From contig JAGUUF010000161.1 of assembly GCA_020063545.1 (NCBI GenBank), positions 1 through 14,727 of the forward strand: a stretch of 14,727 nucleotides of DNA, written 5' to 3'. This DNA comes from Cytophagales bacterium (GTDB lineage: Bacteria > Bacteroidota > Bacteroidia > Cytophagales > Cyclobacteriaceae). The stretch's first letter is position 1, and every line of letters starts with the position of its first letter. The translations under genes and the position numbers were made by a program. Of this stretch, positions 4,992-12,728 are shown piece by piece. The notes under the pieces were generated by a model. That model was given only the letters and a program-made list of their open reading frames with translations, was not told the DNA's origin and ran no database searches.

Positions 4992-7679
4992 TTAACGGAT
5001 TTGCTGGCCGATGGTAAACTGAAACTTAGAGCCGCTCACGGGGTTATCCGACCCCAGCGGGAACGGATCGAACGGTAACCCCCAGTTAAGCCCGATTAAC
5101 CCAAATGCCGGCATAAAGATACGAACGCCAAAACCGGCCGCTTTGTATAATGTATACGGGTTAAACTGCTGGTAATTGTTCCAGTTGTTGCCCGCTTCGG
5201 CAAACAGGAAGCCGTAAATAGTGGCCGCATTGCTGGTAGTAATGGGGTAGCGTAACTCCATACCCAGCTTGGTGTAGACAATACCTCCCCGTACGGAATT
5301 GTCTAATGCAGTATACGGAGGCGTAATCTGGTTGTCGTCATACCCGCGCAGACCGATTACGTCCTGGCCAAGAACAAACGAGCCGAAGCCACCGGCAAGC
5401 CCGGCACCTCCAAGGAAGAAACGTTCAAAGGGAGTGTAATCCAGTTTTGTGGTGTATCGCCCGATAAACCCGAAGTGCGCTTTTGCTTCGAACACCAGTT
5501 TGTTTTTCCTGTCAAGCGGGATGTAGTACTTCGCATCGAACATAATTTTGTAATACTCAACCCACTTGTATATTTCCTCGCTGGTGGCAGTTTCATAATT
5601 GATATCGCGCCACGAAGAGAACGGAGGTGTAAACGTACCGCTGAGCGAAATGGTGGATCCCTGTGACGGGTACATGGGGTTATCAATGCTGTTGCGGGCC
5701 AGTGTGGTGTTGAGGGTAATGGAGTTGGATGTGCAGTTAACACAGCCCGGTATGTAGTTGGGGGCGTTGCGCAAATCGTAAACGGTAAACGACAGCGAAT
5801 TGGCCAGGGTGAAGTAGTTGTCGGGCCAGTTTAGCACACGGCCTAATCCAACGGAAATGTTGCTTACACCAATTTTGGTCTGCACTTCACGAAACACACC
5901 GGAAGAATCCGGGCGGCTGTAAAACTGGCGTGAGAGCGACTTGTTGGCGCTGATGGAAAAGGACTGCGGCTTGCGGCCGCCAAGCCATGGCTCGCTGAAC
6001 GAAATGCTGTAGTTCTGGAAATTCCGGCCGTTAGCCTGTACCCGAAGCGAGAGCCGTTGCCCGTCACCAACAGGCAGCGGTTTCCATTTACTGGGATGCA
6101 TAATGTTGCGGGCCGAGAAGTTATTGAAGGTTAAACCAACCGTACCGATAAAACCAAAGGCCCCTCCCCATCCACCGGAAAGTTCAATCTGGTCGTTTGA
6201 TTGTTCTTCTACCTGCCATTCGACATTCACTGTACCGGTTGCCGGGTTTGGCGTAAGGTTTGGATTAATGGTTTGCGGATTGAAATACCCAAGCTGACCA
6301 AGCTTTTGCTGCGTGCGGATGATGTCGGAACGCCTGAATTTCTGGCCGGGCAGGGTGTACAATTCGCGCCTGATAACGTGGTCGCTGGTGCGCTCATTTC
6401 CGGAAATCAATACTTCGTTGATGGTGGCCTGCTCGCCCTCGTAAATGCGCATCTCCACATCAATGGAATCGCCCCCTACGGCATACTCAACCGGGTTAAT
6501 CCTGAAGAACAGGTAGCCGTCATCCATGTAAAGCCCGCTGATGTCGGACCCTTTGGGGTTGAAGGTTAGCTTTTTGTCGATAAGTTCGCGGTTATACACA
6601 TCGCCCTTTTTAATGCCCAGTATGGCATTTAAGGTTTTGTCGGTGTGGATGTAGTTGCCGGTCCAGATGATGTTGCGGAAGTAGTACTTGGGGCCCTCCT
6701 CTACGCGCAAATCAATGTTAATGGTGCGGTTGTCGCGGGCAAACACGGTATCAGCAACAATCTCGGCATCGCGGTATCCTTTGGAGTTGTAAAAGGCAAT
6801 GACTTTCTGTTTGTCGTCTTCATAATCGTTCTGCACAAACTTCGATCCCTTAAACACATTGAGTTGGATGTTCTGGCTGAATGCCTCGCGCACTTCGTTC
6901 CAGCTTACCTGGTAGGAGGTGTCCACGAAGGCTTTTACATCATCGGTTTTAAACGCAAACAATTTTCGTAACGCGGTGCGGTGCAATACAATGCGCGGAT
7001 ATTCGCTCGTTCCCTTCATTTTGGCTTTCAGCGTATTGTCGGAAAACCGTTCGTTATCAATGAAACGAATGCGGTTGATTTTAACTTTCGAGCCGGTGTT
7101 AACGCTTATCCGCAACCGGATACCATCCGTAACCGAGTCGCGCTCCTGGACAATTTTTACATCGGTGTTGAGATACCCCTTCTTGACAAAAAATTTACGA
7201 ACGGCCAGTTCGGTATTCCGGATCATGGCATCGTTTACAATTTTACCACGGATAAGGGTCAGGTCTTCTTTAAGAGACGATTGCTGCGATTTGTTGATGC
7301 CGGTAAAATAAAAATTGGTAAGCCGTGGCCGCTCGGCAAGCTGTATGGCCAGCCACACGTTGTCGCCTTCAATGCGCTTTACGGCAATGGTGGCATCGCC
7401 CACAAGTCCGTGTTTCCAGAGTTTGCGGATGGCCCCCGAAATGGCATCACCGGGAATTTTGATCTTATCGCCCACGCGCAGCCCGGTTAGCGAAATCATG
7501 GCGGCAGGGTCAAGTATTTTAAGCCCTGTAACATCAATGCCGGCAATGGTATACTCCGAAGGGTTGGCATAGTTCAGGTTATTGTCAACAGCCGAGGTGC
7601 GCTCGCGGCTGCGCCTGAACTGACCGTACGCCTCTACCCCAACTGCCACCAGGCACAAAAGCAACAACGCAATTCTCAT
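4992..7679 (-). CDS. bamA: BamA/Omp85 outer-membrane protein assembly factor
   Basis: An 895-residue outer-membrane insertase for beta-barrel proteins. Residues 1-19 are a signal peptide ending AYG before Gln. POTRA domains follow to about residue 490; segments such as YTIAGIDVTGLKIL, RLTNFYFTGINKS, KVKINRIRFIDNERF, KYYFRNIIWTGNY and ATINEVLISGNERTSD read as five POTRA openings. A 16-strand barrel fills about 495-895. The Omp85 signature is present as LRGY (Arg778-Gly-Tyr), the lid-loop motif that contacts the barrel interior. The region between POTRA 3 and 4 is longer than in E. coli, as is common in Bacteroidota. The last residues are FTIGQQIR, so the protein ends in Arg rather than the usual terminal aromatic. 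Its ATG directly follows the uppS stop codon. No frameshift is seen. Confidence 0.97.
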   Translation of the reverse strand: MRIALLLLCLVAVGVEAYGQFRRSRERTSAVDNNLNYANPSEYTIAGIDVTGLKILDPAAMISLTGLRVGDKIKIPGDAISGAIRKLWKHGLVGDATIAVKRIEGDNVWLAIQLAERPRLTNFYFTGINKSQQSSLKEDLTLIRGKIVNDAMIRNTELAVRKFFVKKGYLNTDVKIVQERDSVTDGIRLRISVNTGSKVKINRIRFIDNERFSDNTLKAKMKGTSEYPRIVLHRTALRKLFAFKTDDVKAFVDTSYQVSWNEVREAFSQNIQLNVFKGSKFVQNDYEDDKQKVIAFYNSKGYRDAEIVADTVFARDNRTINIDLRVEEGPKYYFRNIIWTGNYIHTDKTLNAILGIKKGDVYNRELIDKKLTFNPKGSDISGLYMDDGYLFFRINPVEYAVGGDSIDVEMRIYEGEQATINEVLISGNERTSDHVIRRELYTLPGQKFRRSDIIRTQQKLGQLGYFNPQTINPNLTPNPATGTVNVEWQVEEQSNDQIELSGGWGGAFGFIGTVGLTFNNFSARNIMHPSKWKPLPVGDGQRLSLRVQANGRNFQNYSISFSEPWLGGRKPQSFSISANKSLSRQFYSRPDSSGVFREVQTKIGVSNISVGLGRVLNWPDNYFTLANSLSFTVYDLRNAPNYIPGCVNCTSNSITLNTTLARNSIDNPMYPSQGSTISLSGTFTPPFSSWRDINYETATSEEIYKWVEYYKIMFDAKYYIPLDRKNKLVFEAKAHFGFIGRYTTKLDYTPFERFFLGGAGLAGGFGSFVLGQDVIGLRGYDDNQITPPYTALDNSVRGGIVYTKLGMELRYPITTSNAATIYGFLFAEAGNNWNNYQQFNPYTLYKAAGFGVRIFMPAFGLIGLNWGLPFDPFPLGSDNPVSGSKFQFTIGQQIR

Positions 7680-8432
7680 TCAGTTTACCGGGTTCAATTG
7701 TTCACTTGTTTTGCCGAACCTCCGTTCGCGCTGCTGGTACGACCAGATGGCCTCGTACAGGTGTTCTTTGCGGAAGTCGGGCCACAGCGTGGGCGTAATG
7801 TACAGTTCGCTATAGGCAATCTGCCACAGCAAAAAATTGCTGACGCGCATTTCACCGCTGGTGCGGATGAGCAACTCCGGATCGGGAACGCCTGCCGTAG
7901 TAAGGTAGCGTTCAAATATTTTTTCCGACACGGAACCGGGTTTCAGCTTCCCCTGTTCAATGTCCTTTCCCAATGCTTTTACCGCCTCCACTATTTCCCA
8001 CCGGCCGCTGTAGCTTAAGGCGAGAATGAGCACCAAACCGCTGTTTTCCTTGGTCATATCCATGGCCCATTTCAGGTTATCCCGGCAGCTCTCCGGCAGG
8101 TGCGATGTATCGCCAATGGTGATTAGTTTTACCTGGTTTTCCATCAGTGTGCTGATTTCCTGCCGCAGCGTGTTCACCAGTAATTCCATAAGGCCTTCAA
8201 CTTCTTCTTTGGGGCGGCCCCAGTTTTCGGTTGAAAAGGCATACAATGTCAGGTACTTAATGCCCAGTTCGCCACTGGCTTCGGTTACTTCGCGAACGGC
8301 CTGAACGGCATTGCGATGGCCGAAGATGCGCATCGCCCCCTTTTTCTTTGCCCAGCGGCCGTTTCCATCCATAATAATGGCGATGTGCCGGGGCAGTTTA
8401 GCGAAGTCAATATGTTCTTTAAAGGAAGCCAC
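7680..8432 (-). CDS. uppS: Undecaprenyl (isoprenyl) diphosphate synthase
   Basis: A cis-prenyltransferase that extends farnesyl diphosphate with isopentenyl diphosphate to make the C55 lipid carrier for peptidoglycan and O-antigen. The catalytic motif HIAIIMDGNGRWAKKKG is at residues 16-32 (Asp22), and the conserved LTLYAFSTENWGRP and DPELLIRTSGEMRVSNFLLWQ-type substrate segment follow, the latter followed by AYSEL. There is no obvious signal or membrane segment. The start is uncertain: the frame opens at a TTG (8460-8462, 260 aa), but I prefer the GTG at 8430-8432 (250 aa). That start gives MASFKEHIDFAKLPRH, the length usual for the family, and lies just after a -7-like TAATTTTG that would overlap the longer version. 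It precedes bamA with TGA-ATG abutting, so the two share a transcript. Confidence 0.93.
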   Translation of the reverse strand: MASFKEHIDFAKLPRHIAIIMDGNGRWAKKKGAMRIFGHRNAVQAVREVTEASGELGIKYLTLYAFSTENWGRPKEEVEGLMELLVNTLRQEISTLMENQVKLITIGDTSHLPESCRDNLKWAMDMTKENSGLVLILALSYSGRWEIVEAVKALGKDIEQGKLKPGSVSEKIFERYLTTAGVPDPELLIRTSGEMRVSNFLLWQIAYSELYITPTLWPDFRKEHLYEAIWSYQQRERRFGKTSEQLNPVN

Positions 8433-8440
8433 AAGGGGGG

Positions 8441-8448
8441 CAAAATTA
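8441..8448 (-). promoter_or_regulatory. Possible internal promoter for uppS-bamA-skp-skp
   Basis: On the minus strand TAATTTTG (8448 down to 8441) matches the TAnnTTTG -7 consensus exactly. A clean -33 TTG at the expected distance is not obvious. If used, transcription would begin about 8433-8435, almost at the GTG start of uppS, giving a leaderless or near-leaderless message. Confidence 0.3.
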
Positions 8449-8477
8449 GCGGATTTTACCAATTCATGTTAACCACA

Positions 8478-9158
8478 CTACTTATACGGGTTGGTCGGGC
8501 ATGGAATGTCGTAAAAGGTTCGGGTTAAGGTAAAGCCGACAAAAAAATAATTGTCGTAATCGTTCGGGTTTCCGTACCGGTAATTCTTCTGCGTCTGATC
8601 GCCACCGGAAAGATTATCCAGGTAATCGAAGAATGTTTTTCGTATACCGACTTCAAAGGAAATATAGTGCTTCGGGTTAATGATGTATTTAAACCCGCCT
8701 CCGAACGGAACGGTGCCCTGTACATTACTGTACTCAACCGGCTTCACATCGTATCCGGATATGCCGAATAATCCAAAACCGGCAAACAGGTAGGGGGTGT
8801 AGCGCATGGGGCGCTTGCTGTCGCGCCAGTCGAGAAAATGATACTCGAAGCCCAGTGCAGCTTCGAACAGAAAAATATCAAAGGAAGCATTGCGGATGTT
8901 CGCGGCCGCATCAAGCGGTACTTCGGTTGCGGCAAGTTTACCCGCTGTAAGAGTTGAGCGCAGGCTAACCACTTTGCTGATGTTGTTGCGGTAATAAATT
9001 GTTCCTGCGGGCGTCAGGTTTGAAACAGAAAATGTACGCACCAGGTCGCCCGTATAATTAAATGTACCGATGCCAAAGCCAACTTCTGATCGCTGGGCAG
9101 TTACTGTAGTTGAGAGAACGCTTAATAAAAAGATGAGTCCGTGTTTTCGAGGCATCAT
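8478..9158 (-). CDS. porG: PorG-like DUF6089 outer-membrane beta-barrel (type IX secretion)
   Basis: A 226-residue outer-membrane barrel. The signal peptide covers about residues 1-21, ending VTA before Gln. Barrel strands alternate polar and hydrophobic residues, with landmarks GFGIGTFNYTGDL near the N-terminus, RYTPYLFAGFGLFG mid-protein, VPFGGGFKYIINPKHYISFEVGIRK-type strands and TFFDYLDNLSG near the C-terminus. The DUF6089 family includes PorG of P. gingivalis, which connects the PorK/PorN ring of the type IX secretion system to the outer membrane. Length and position immediately upstream of uppS-bamA-skp-skp match PorG, so I assign it on context plus family; the sequence alone proves only a DUF6089 barrel. 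Its ATG overlaps the TGA of the preceding gene by 4 bp, implying translational coupling. Confidence 0.75.
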   Translation of the reverse strand: MMPRKHGLIFLLSVLSTTVTAQRSEVGFGIGTFNYTGDLVRTFSVSNLTPAGTIYYRNNISKVVSLRSTLTAGKLAATEVPLDAAANIRNASFDIFLFEAALGFEYHFLDWRDSKRPMRYTPYLFAGFGLFGISGYDVKPVEYSNVQGTVPFGGGFKYIINPKHYISFEVGIRKTFFDYLDNLSGGDQTQKNYRYGNPNDYDNYFFVGFTLTRTFYDIPCPTNPYK

Positions 9159-10210
9159 CTGAATTTAGCCCGGTGGAAAGTTTTTCCGAGAATGTACGTC
9201 AGGCGTACCGTTGTTACCATGTATATGTCGCGGTTGCTGCTGTTGCCGCGAAGGTTTTCGGGGTGCTCAGCGCCATAGCCGGCAAGCACCGTGTACGTTT
9301 GACCATCCCGGCCGGTGTACGTGAAATTTGGTGTTGCCACTTCGTTGCTGCGGTACGACATGGCGCGGGCCAGGGTGTTGTCGAACACGCCCAGGTCAAC
9401 GTAGTTGCCGCTCACGTCATCGAGGTAGTCGGTAAACGTATAGCGGAATCCGAATTCTCCAGCAATATCCATCACTTCGTTTATTCTGAAACGCGCGCCA
9501 ATGCCAAATGGTATGGAGGGTTGTATTCTTTTGTAGGCTTTAATGCCATAGTTTGCATCATTGGGATCGAGGTTGGCAAACTGGCCTTCGGTGCCCAGCG
9601 GCTGCAAGTCAACCCATTGCCCTTTTTTACCTGTCGGATTGCCGGCAGCATCAAACTCAGGCGCCTGGGCCTGCGGGTTGTGGTGGAAAACCGCTACACC
9701 GGCATAAATGTAGGGCGTCCATTTTACGCGGCTGATGTAGGTGGCCTGGTTTTCCCAAAGGTCAATCTGGGCGATAACGGACAGTTCTTTAATCCTGTTT
9801 CTGAAGGAGAGATTCCGGTTATAACGGAATATTCCGTTTTCAGTATCACCCTGGTCGGCCGACTCAACATCGGCACCCCGAATGCCGCCATAGGTAAATG
9901 CGGCCTGCAACTGGTAGCGTGGGCCAAAGCGATGGGTAAACGATACACCAATGGCGGGGCGAGTAAAGCCTAAATCCGTGCTTACGCGTTTCGGTGTAGG
10001 CGAGAGGTCGCCATAATAATTGAGCGCATTAAGTGAAATACCAAGTGAGTTGTAGATCTTGTCTTTACCGAAATGCGATTTTTTGCCGCGGAAGCTGGCA
10101 ATTCGCTTATTGTTTTTTTTGATGTTCTTCCGGTTCATCTGGCCGTGGGCGTTCTGTGCGCCAACAGCGATGAGCAAACACGCTGCGAGTAGGTAAATCA
10201 ATTTCCGCAT
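9155..10210 (-). CDS. DUF6089 outer-membrane beta-barrel, larger PorG paralogue
   Basis: A 351-residue exported protein. The signal peptide ends near AHG before Gln24, followed by a very basic linker (MNRKNIKKNNKRIASFRGKK) before the barrel. The barrel shows SLNALNYYGDLSP, FGPRYQLQAAFTYGGIRGAD, RNLSFRNRIKELS, WTPYIYAGVAVFHHNPQA, PFGIGARFRIN and FRYTFTDYLDDVSG. The TPY-AG-F and TF-DYLD-SG landmarks recur in the same order in the next gene, so the two are paralogues. It is about 125 residues longer, mainly from a loop around 170-225 and a C-terminal insertion. The function is unproven; being translationally coupled to the PorG-like gene suggests a shared T9SS or envelope role. The basic mature N-terminus would face the periplasm. 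Confidence 0.8.
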   Translation of the reverse strand: MRKLIYLLAACLLIAVGAQNAHGQMNRKNIKKNNKRIASFRGKKSHFGKDKIYNSLGISLNALNYYGDLSPTPKRVSTDLGFTRPAIGVSFTHRFGPRYQLQAAFTYGGIRGADVESADQGDTENGIFRYNRNLSFRNRIKELSVIAQIDLWENQATYISRVKWTPYIYAGVAVFHHNPQAQAPEFDAAGNPTGKKGQWVDLQPLGTEGQFANLDPNDANYGIKAYKRIQPSIPFGIGARFRINEVMDIAGEFGFRYTFTDYLDDVSGNYVDLGVFDNTLARAMSYRSNEVATPNFTYTGRDGQTYTVLAGYGAEHPENLRGNSSNRDIYMVTTVRLTYILGKTFHRAKFR

Positions 10211-10240
10211 TCCGATAAGTATTTAACAATCAGTGAACTA

Positions 10241-10248
10241 CAAATCTA
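10241..10248 (-). promoter_or_regulatory. -7 element upstream of the DUF6089 pair
   Basis: TAGATTTG on the minus strand (10248 down to 10241) is an exact TAnnTTTG match in the 46-bp gap between nadK and the barrel genes. Predicted transcription would begin near 10235, about 25 bases before the ATG. The -33 TTG is not clearly present, so this is a moderate call. It would let the envelope genes be expressed apart from nadK. Confidence 0.4.
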
Positions 10249-10256
10249 AGAAAAAA

Positions 10257-11132
10257 TCAATTCCGAATATCCAACCCCCAGTTAAGCTTTTGGCGCAAGG
10301 TTTTAAAAAAATGCTGGCCTTTAAGCTGTATCAGGTTGGCTTTAAAACCGGCTTTAACAACCTTTAGTTTTACGGTTTCGTCTATTTCGGCATAGCGCGA
10401 ATCCAGCGTAACCAGGAATTTCTTAATCCGGCCTTCAACCTGAAAGGTAATCTCCGAGGTGTCGGCCACCACAATGGGTCGTACGGTAAGGTTGTGCGGG
10501 CTTACCGGGGTGATGACGAAATTGCCTGACCGTGGGAAAACCAGCGGCCCACCGCAGCTTAGCGAGTACCCGGTTGAGCCGGTAGGGGTGGCGACAATGA
10601 TGCCATCGGACCAATAGCTGTTAAGGAAGGCACCATCAATAAAAGTGTGTACGGTTATCATGGAGGATGACCCCTTTTTCATCAGGGTAAAATCGTTCAG
10701 GGCAAAGTTTAGCTTTCCGAAAATTTTTTTGCTCGACTCCAGTTTTAGGATAGCACGTTTGTCGAGGGTAAAATCGCCATCAAAAATTTTTTTCAGGGCC
10801 TGTTCTGTTTCTGTTTGGCTGATGGTGGCCAGAAAACCGAGCCGCCCGGTGTTAATTCCAAGAATGGGTGTTTCAGCGTTGCCGATGTAGGTTACGGTTT
10901 CCAGCAATGTGCCATCGCCCCCGATGCTCAGCACGGCATGCAGTTTTTTCAAATCATGGCCGTGCGTAAATGTTTTCCATTTGAAACTTCGAAAAGCGGA
11001 GGCAGATAACAACCGGGAAAATTTTTCGGATACGAATACTTCAACGTTATGCTTTTGAAGCAACTCGAAAATGTCGCGGATAAACGGAACATACTGGCGG
11101 TTGAATTCCTTACCGTGGATACCGATTTTCAT
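10257..11132 (-). CDS. nadK: NAD kinase (ATP-NAD kinase)
   Basis: A 291-residue cytoplasmic enzyme that phosphorylates NAD to NADP. The diagnostic GGDGTLL is at residues 71-77 (catalytic Asp73), followed by INTGRLGFLA (93-102), the NAD-binding ALND (144-147), TPTGSTGYS (182-190) with GGP (194-196), and TPVSPHNLTVRP (208-219). Length and motif order are those of complete bacterial NAD kinases. It lies 92 bp downstream of the CBS-domain gene and 46 bp upstream of the DUF6089 pair, all on the minus strand. The protein ends LKGQHFFKTLRQKLNWGLDIRN, a basic tail common in Bacteroidota homologues as I recall them. Confidence 0.97.
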   Translation of the reverse strand: MKIGIHGKEFNRQYVPFIRDIFELLQKHNVEVFVSEKFSRLLSASAFRSFKWKTFTHGHDLKKLHAVLSIGGDGTLLETVTYIGNAETPILGINTGRLGFLATISQTETEQALKKIFDGDFTLDKRAILKLESSKKIFGKLNFALNDFTLMKKGSSSMITVHTFIDGAFLNSYWSDGIIVATPTGSTGYSLSCGGPLVFPRSGNFVITPVSPHNLTVRPIVVADTSEITFQVEGRIKKFLVTLDSRYAEIDETVKLKVVKAGFKANLIQLKGQHFFKTLRQKLNWGLDIRN

Positions 11133-11182
11133 AGGCAGCGCGGTTAGCGTGGGGGTTTGGCCAGTTGTTGATTAAAGAATAC

Positions 11183-11190
11183 TAAAGTTA
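11183..11190 (-). promoter_or_regulatory. Weak -7-like element upstream of nadK
   Basis: TAACTTTA on the minus strand (11190 down to 11183) matches TAnnTTTG except the final base. A TTG lies 24 bases further upstream, slightly longer than usual spacing. It sits in the 92-bp gap before nadK, which otherwise shows no terminator or ORF. Confidence 0.22.
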
Positions 11191-11224
11191 CGAGGATTTA
11201 CCGACAGTTAAAATCAATGCGGAA

Positions 11225-11890
11225 TCAGATGTCGAGGTAGCGCAGCAGCATATCAATACGCTCTTTTTCCGAGCCTACGGATTTGGACTCCTGGTAACGC
11301 CCGATGACTTTGTAGCCGAACCGCTCCAGGGTGGCTACAATGCGCGAAAGATCGAGTTGATTGAGTTTTAAGGTAAGGCGGATTTTGGACGGATCGGCCG
11401 GATCTTCCTTTACGATGCTGCTGAGAATCTTGGCCCGATTCTCTTCAATAAGCCTGCTGATTTCGGCCAGCGAGTAATCGTTGTGGCTCATGTACAACAC
11501 CAGGATGCCTCCCGGCAGTTGTACGGCAGCCGACTGGGCAAAGGATGCCAGCGTATCCTGCACGGTAATAACCCCGGCATAGTGCTGGGAATCATCCAGC
11601 ACGGCCACCATTTGCAGGTTGTGTTCGGCAGCGGTTTTAAGAATATCGTAAAAATGGCTGGTAAGCGAAACGAAGCATTTCTCTCCCACTAAATCAAAGT
11701 CGCCTACTTTTCTGTCGATGTTGTTGCTTTCCAGGATGATTTCTTCTGAGATAAAGCCCAGCAGGCGGCCGTCTTTCACTACCGGCATGTAATGACACCG
11801 GAATTCGTCCATCCACACAATGGCTTTGTGTGCGTCATCGTCCGCCTTAAGCGGGGGAATCATGTGGTTTATCAAATCCTCGGCTATCAC
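11225..11890 (-). CDS. CBS-pair protein with C-terminal ACT-like domain
   Basis: A 221-residue cytoplasmic protein with two CBS motifs. The first spans about 1-60 (MIPPLKADDDAHKAIVWMDE, then YMPVVKDGRLLGFISEE). The second spans about 65-125 (ILKTAAEHNLQMVAVLDD, then YAGVITVQDTL). The C-terminal part, about 130-205, begins GGILVLYMSHNDYSLAEISRLIEEN and resembles an ACT fold, so the arrangement is AcuB-like. CBS pairs commonly sense adenine nucleotides, and ACT domains sense small metabolites. The start is a GTG at 11888-11890; an in-frame TGA lies shortly upstream, so no longer form is possible. It follows the hydrolase by 25 bp and precedes nadK, a pairing that recurs in Bacteroidota, so a role in nucleotide or cofactor sensing is plausible but unproven. 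Confidence 0.85.
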   Translation of the reverse strand: MIAEDLINHMIPPLKADDDAHKAIVWMDEFRCHYMPVVKDGRLLGFISEEIILESNNIDRKVGDFDLVGEKCFVSLTSHFYDILKTAAEHNLQMVAVLDDSQHYAGVITVQDTLASFAQSAAVQLPGGILVLYMSHNDYSLAEISRLIEENRAKILSSIVKEDPADPSKIRLTLKLNQLDLSRIVATLERFGYKVIGRYQESKSVGSEKERIDMLLRYLDI

Positions 11891-11915
11891 AAAGCAAGTG
11901 TTTCACATAAATACA

Positions 11916-12668
11916 TTAATTCAGCAAAAAGTCTTCCACAAGGGTGTTAAATTTTTCGGGATGTTCCATCATGGGAGCATGACAACACTTATCAATAAAG
12001 CGGAGGGTGGAGTTAGGAATAAGGCGGTTAAATTCGTGCGCTACCATGGCAGGGGTAATCGTGTCGTTCAGTCCCCAGACTAACAACGTAGGTACCTGTA
12101 TGCCAGGTATATCAGCCGCCAGGTTATTGCGCTGTGCCGATTTGGCAATGGCTACAATTCTTAGGCATTTTGGAATGCTGTTGGTGGTTTCGAAAACTTC
12201 GTCCACCAGTTCTTTGGTGGCCACGGCCGGATCGTAGAAAGTATACGCCACGCGTTCGCGTATGTAATCGTAATTGCCCCGTTTCGGGTACGATCCTCCC
12301 ATGGAATCTTCAAATAATCCCGAACTTCCGGTAAGAATAAGTTTGGTAACCTTGTCGGGATTTTTAAGCGTATACACCAGCGCAATATGCCCGCCCAGGC
12401 TGTTGCCCATGATGATCATCTTGTCGAGACCTTTTAAGGCAACAAATTCTTCAAGAAAACTCCGCAATCCTTCCAGCCCTGCTTCTTTAATGGGCATTTC
12501 ATAAATCGGCAGCATGGGTATTACCACCCTGAAATTTTTTGAAAAGCGGTTAACAACGCCTTCCCAGTTGCTTAGCGCACCGAACAGTCCGTGCAACAGC
12601 AACAGCGTTTTTCCGGTGCCTTCGTCAACGTACCTGAACCTGTTTTCTTCTTTTACGCGAAGTGCCAT
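11916..12668 (-). CDS. Alpha/beta-hydrolase fold enzyme
   Basis: A 250-residue soluble hydrolase with the full catalytic triad visible. The nucleophile elbow GNSLGG holds Ser90, the acid is Asp202 in WGLNDTITP, and the base is His230 in KCCHAPMMEHP. The oxyanion region is LLLLHGLFGALSNW (22-35), and the helical cap lies around 115-180. The frame can be extended to a TTG at 12710, but the extra 14 residues look unrelated to the fold, and the ATG at 12666-12668 gives the usual MALRVKEENRFRYVDEG opening. There is no signal peptide. The substrate cannot be read from sequence; ester or C-C hydrolase activity is possible. It sits 60 bp after the CvpA-like gene and 25 bp before the CBS gene, consistent with one transcript. 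Confidence 0.88.
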   Translation of the reverse strand: MALRVKEENRFRYVDEGTGKTLLLLHGLFGALSNWEGVVNRFSKNFRVVIPMLPIYEMPIKEAGLEGLRSFLEEFVALKGLDKMIIMGNSLGGHIALVYTLKNPDKVTKLILTGSSGLFEDSMGGSYPKRGNYDYIRERVAYTFYDPAVATKELVDEVFETTNSIPKCLRIVAIAKSAQRNNLAADIPGIQVPTLLVWGLNDTITPAMVAHEFNRLIPNSTLRFIDKCCHAPMMEHPEKFNTLVEDFLLN

Positions 12669-12728
12669 GCTGCCTGCTTTACAACGAAAAAGTAGTGAAA
12701 AAAAATTCAATGAAACGTACCGGGTGCA

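Noticed and set aside
6981..7490. Plus-strand frame of 169 codons antisense to bamA
   Set aside because: It lies wholly inside the POTRA-coding region of an intact bamA and shows no family pattern.
9173..9973. Plus-strand frame of 266 codons antisense to the larger DUF6089 gene
   Set aside because: It is long only because high GC at third positions removes stops on the opposite strand; no signal peptide or recognisable motif, whereas the minus frame has both.
12669..12710. N-terminal extension of the alpha/beta hydrolase from a TTG
   Set aside because: The extra residues are unrelated to the fold; the ATG at 12668 gives the expected N-terminus.
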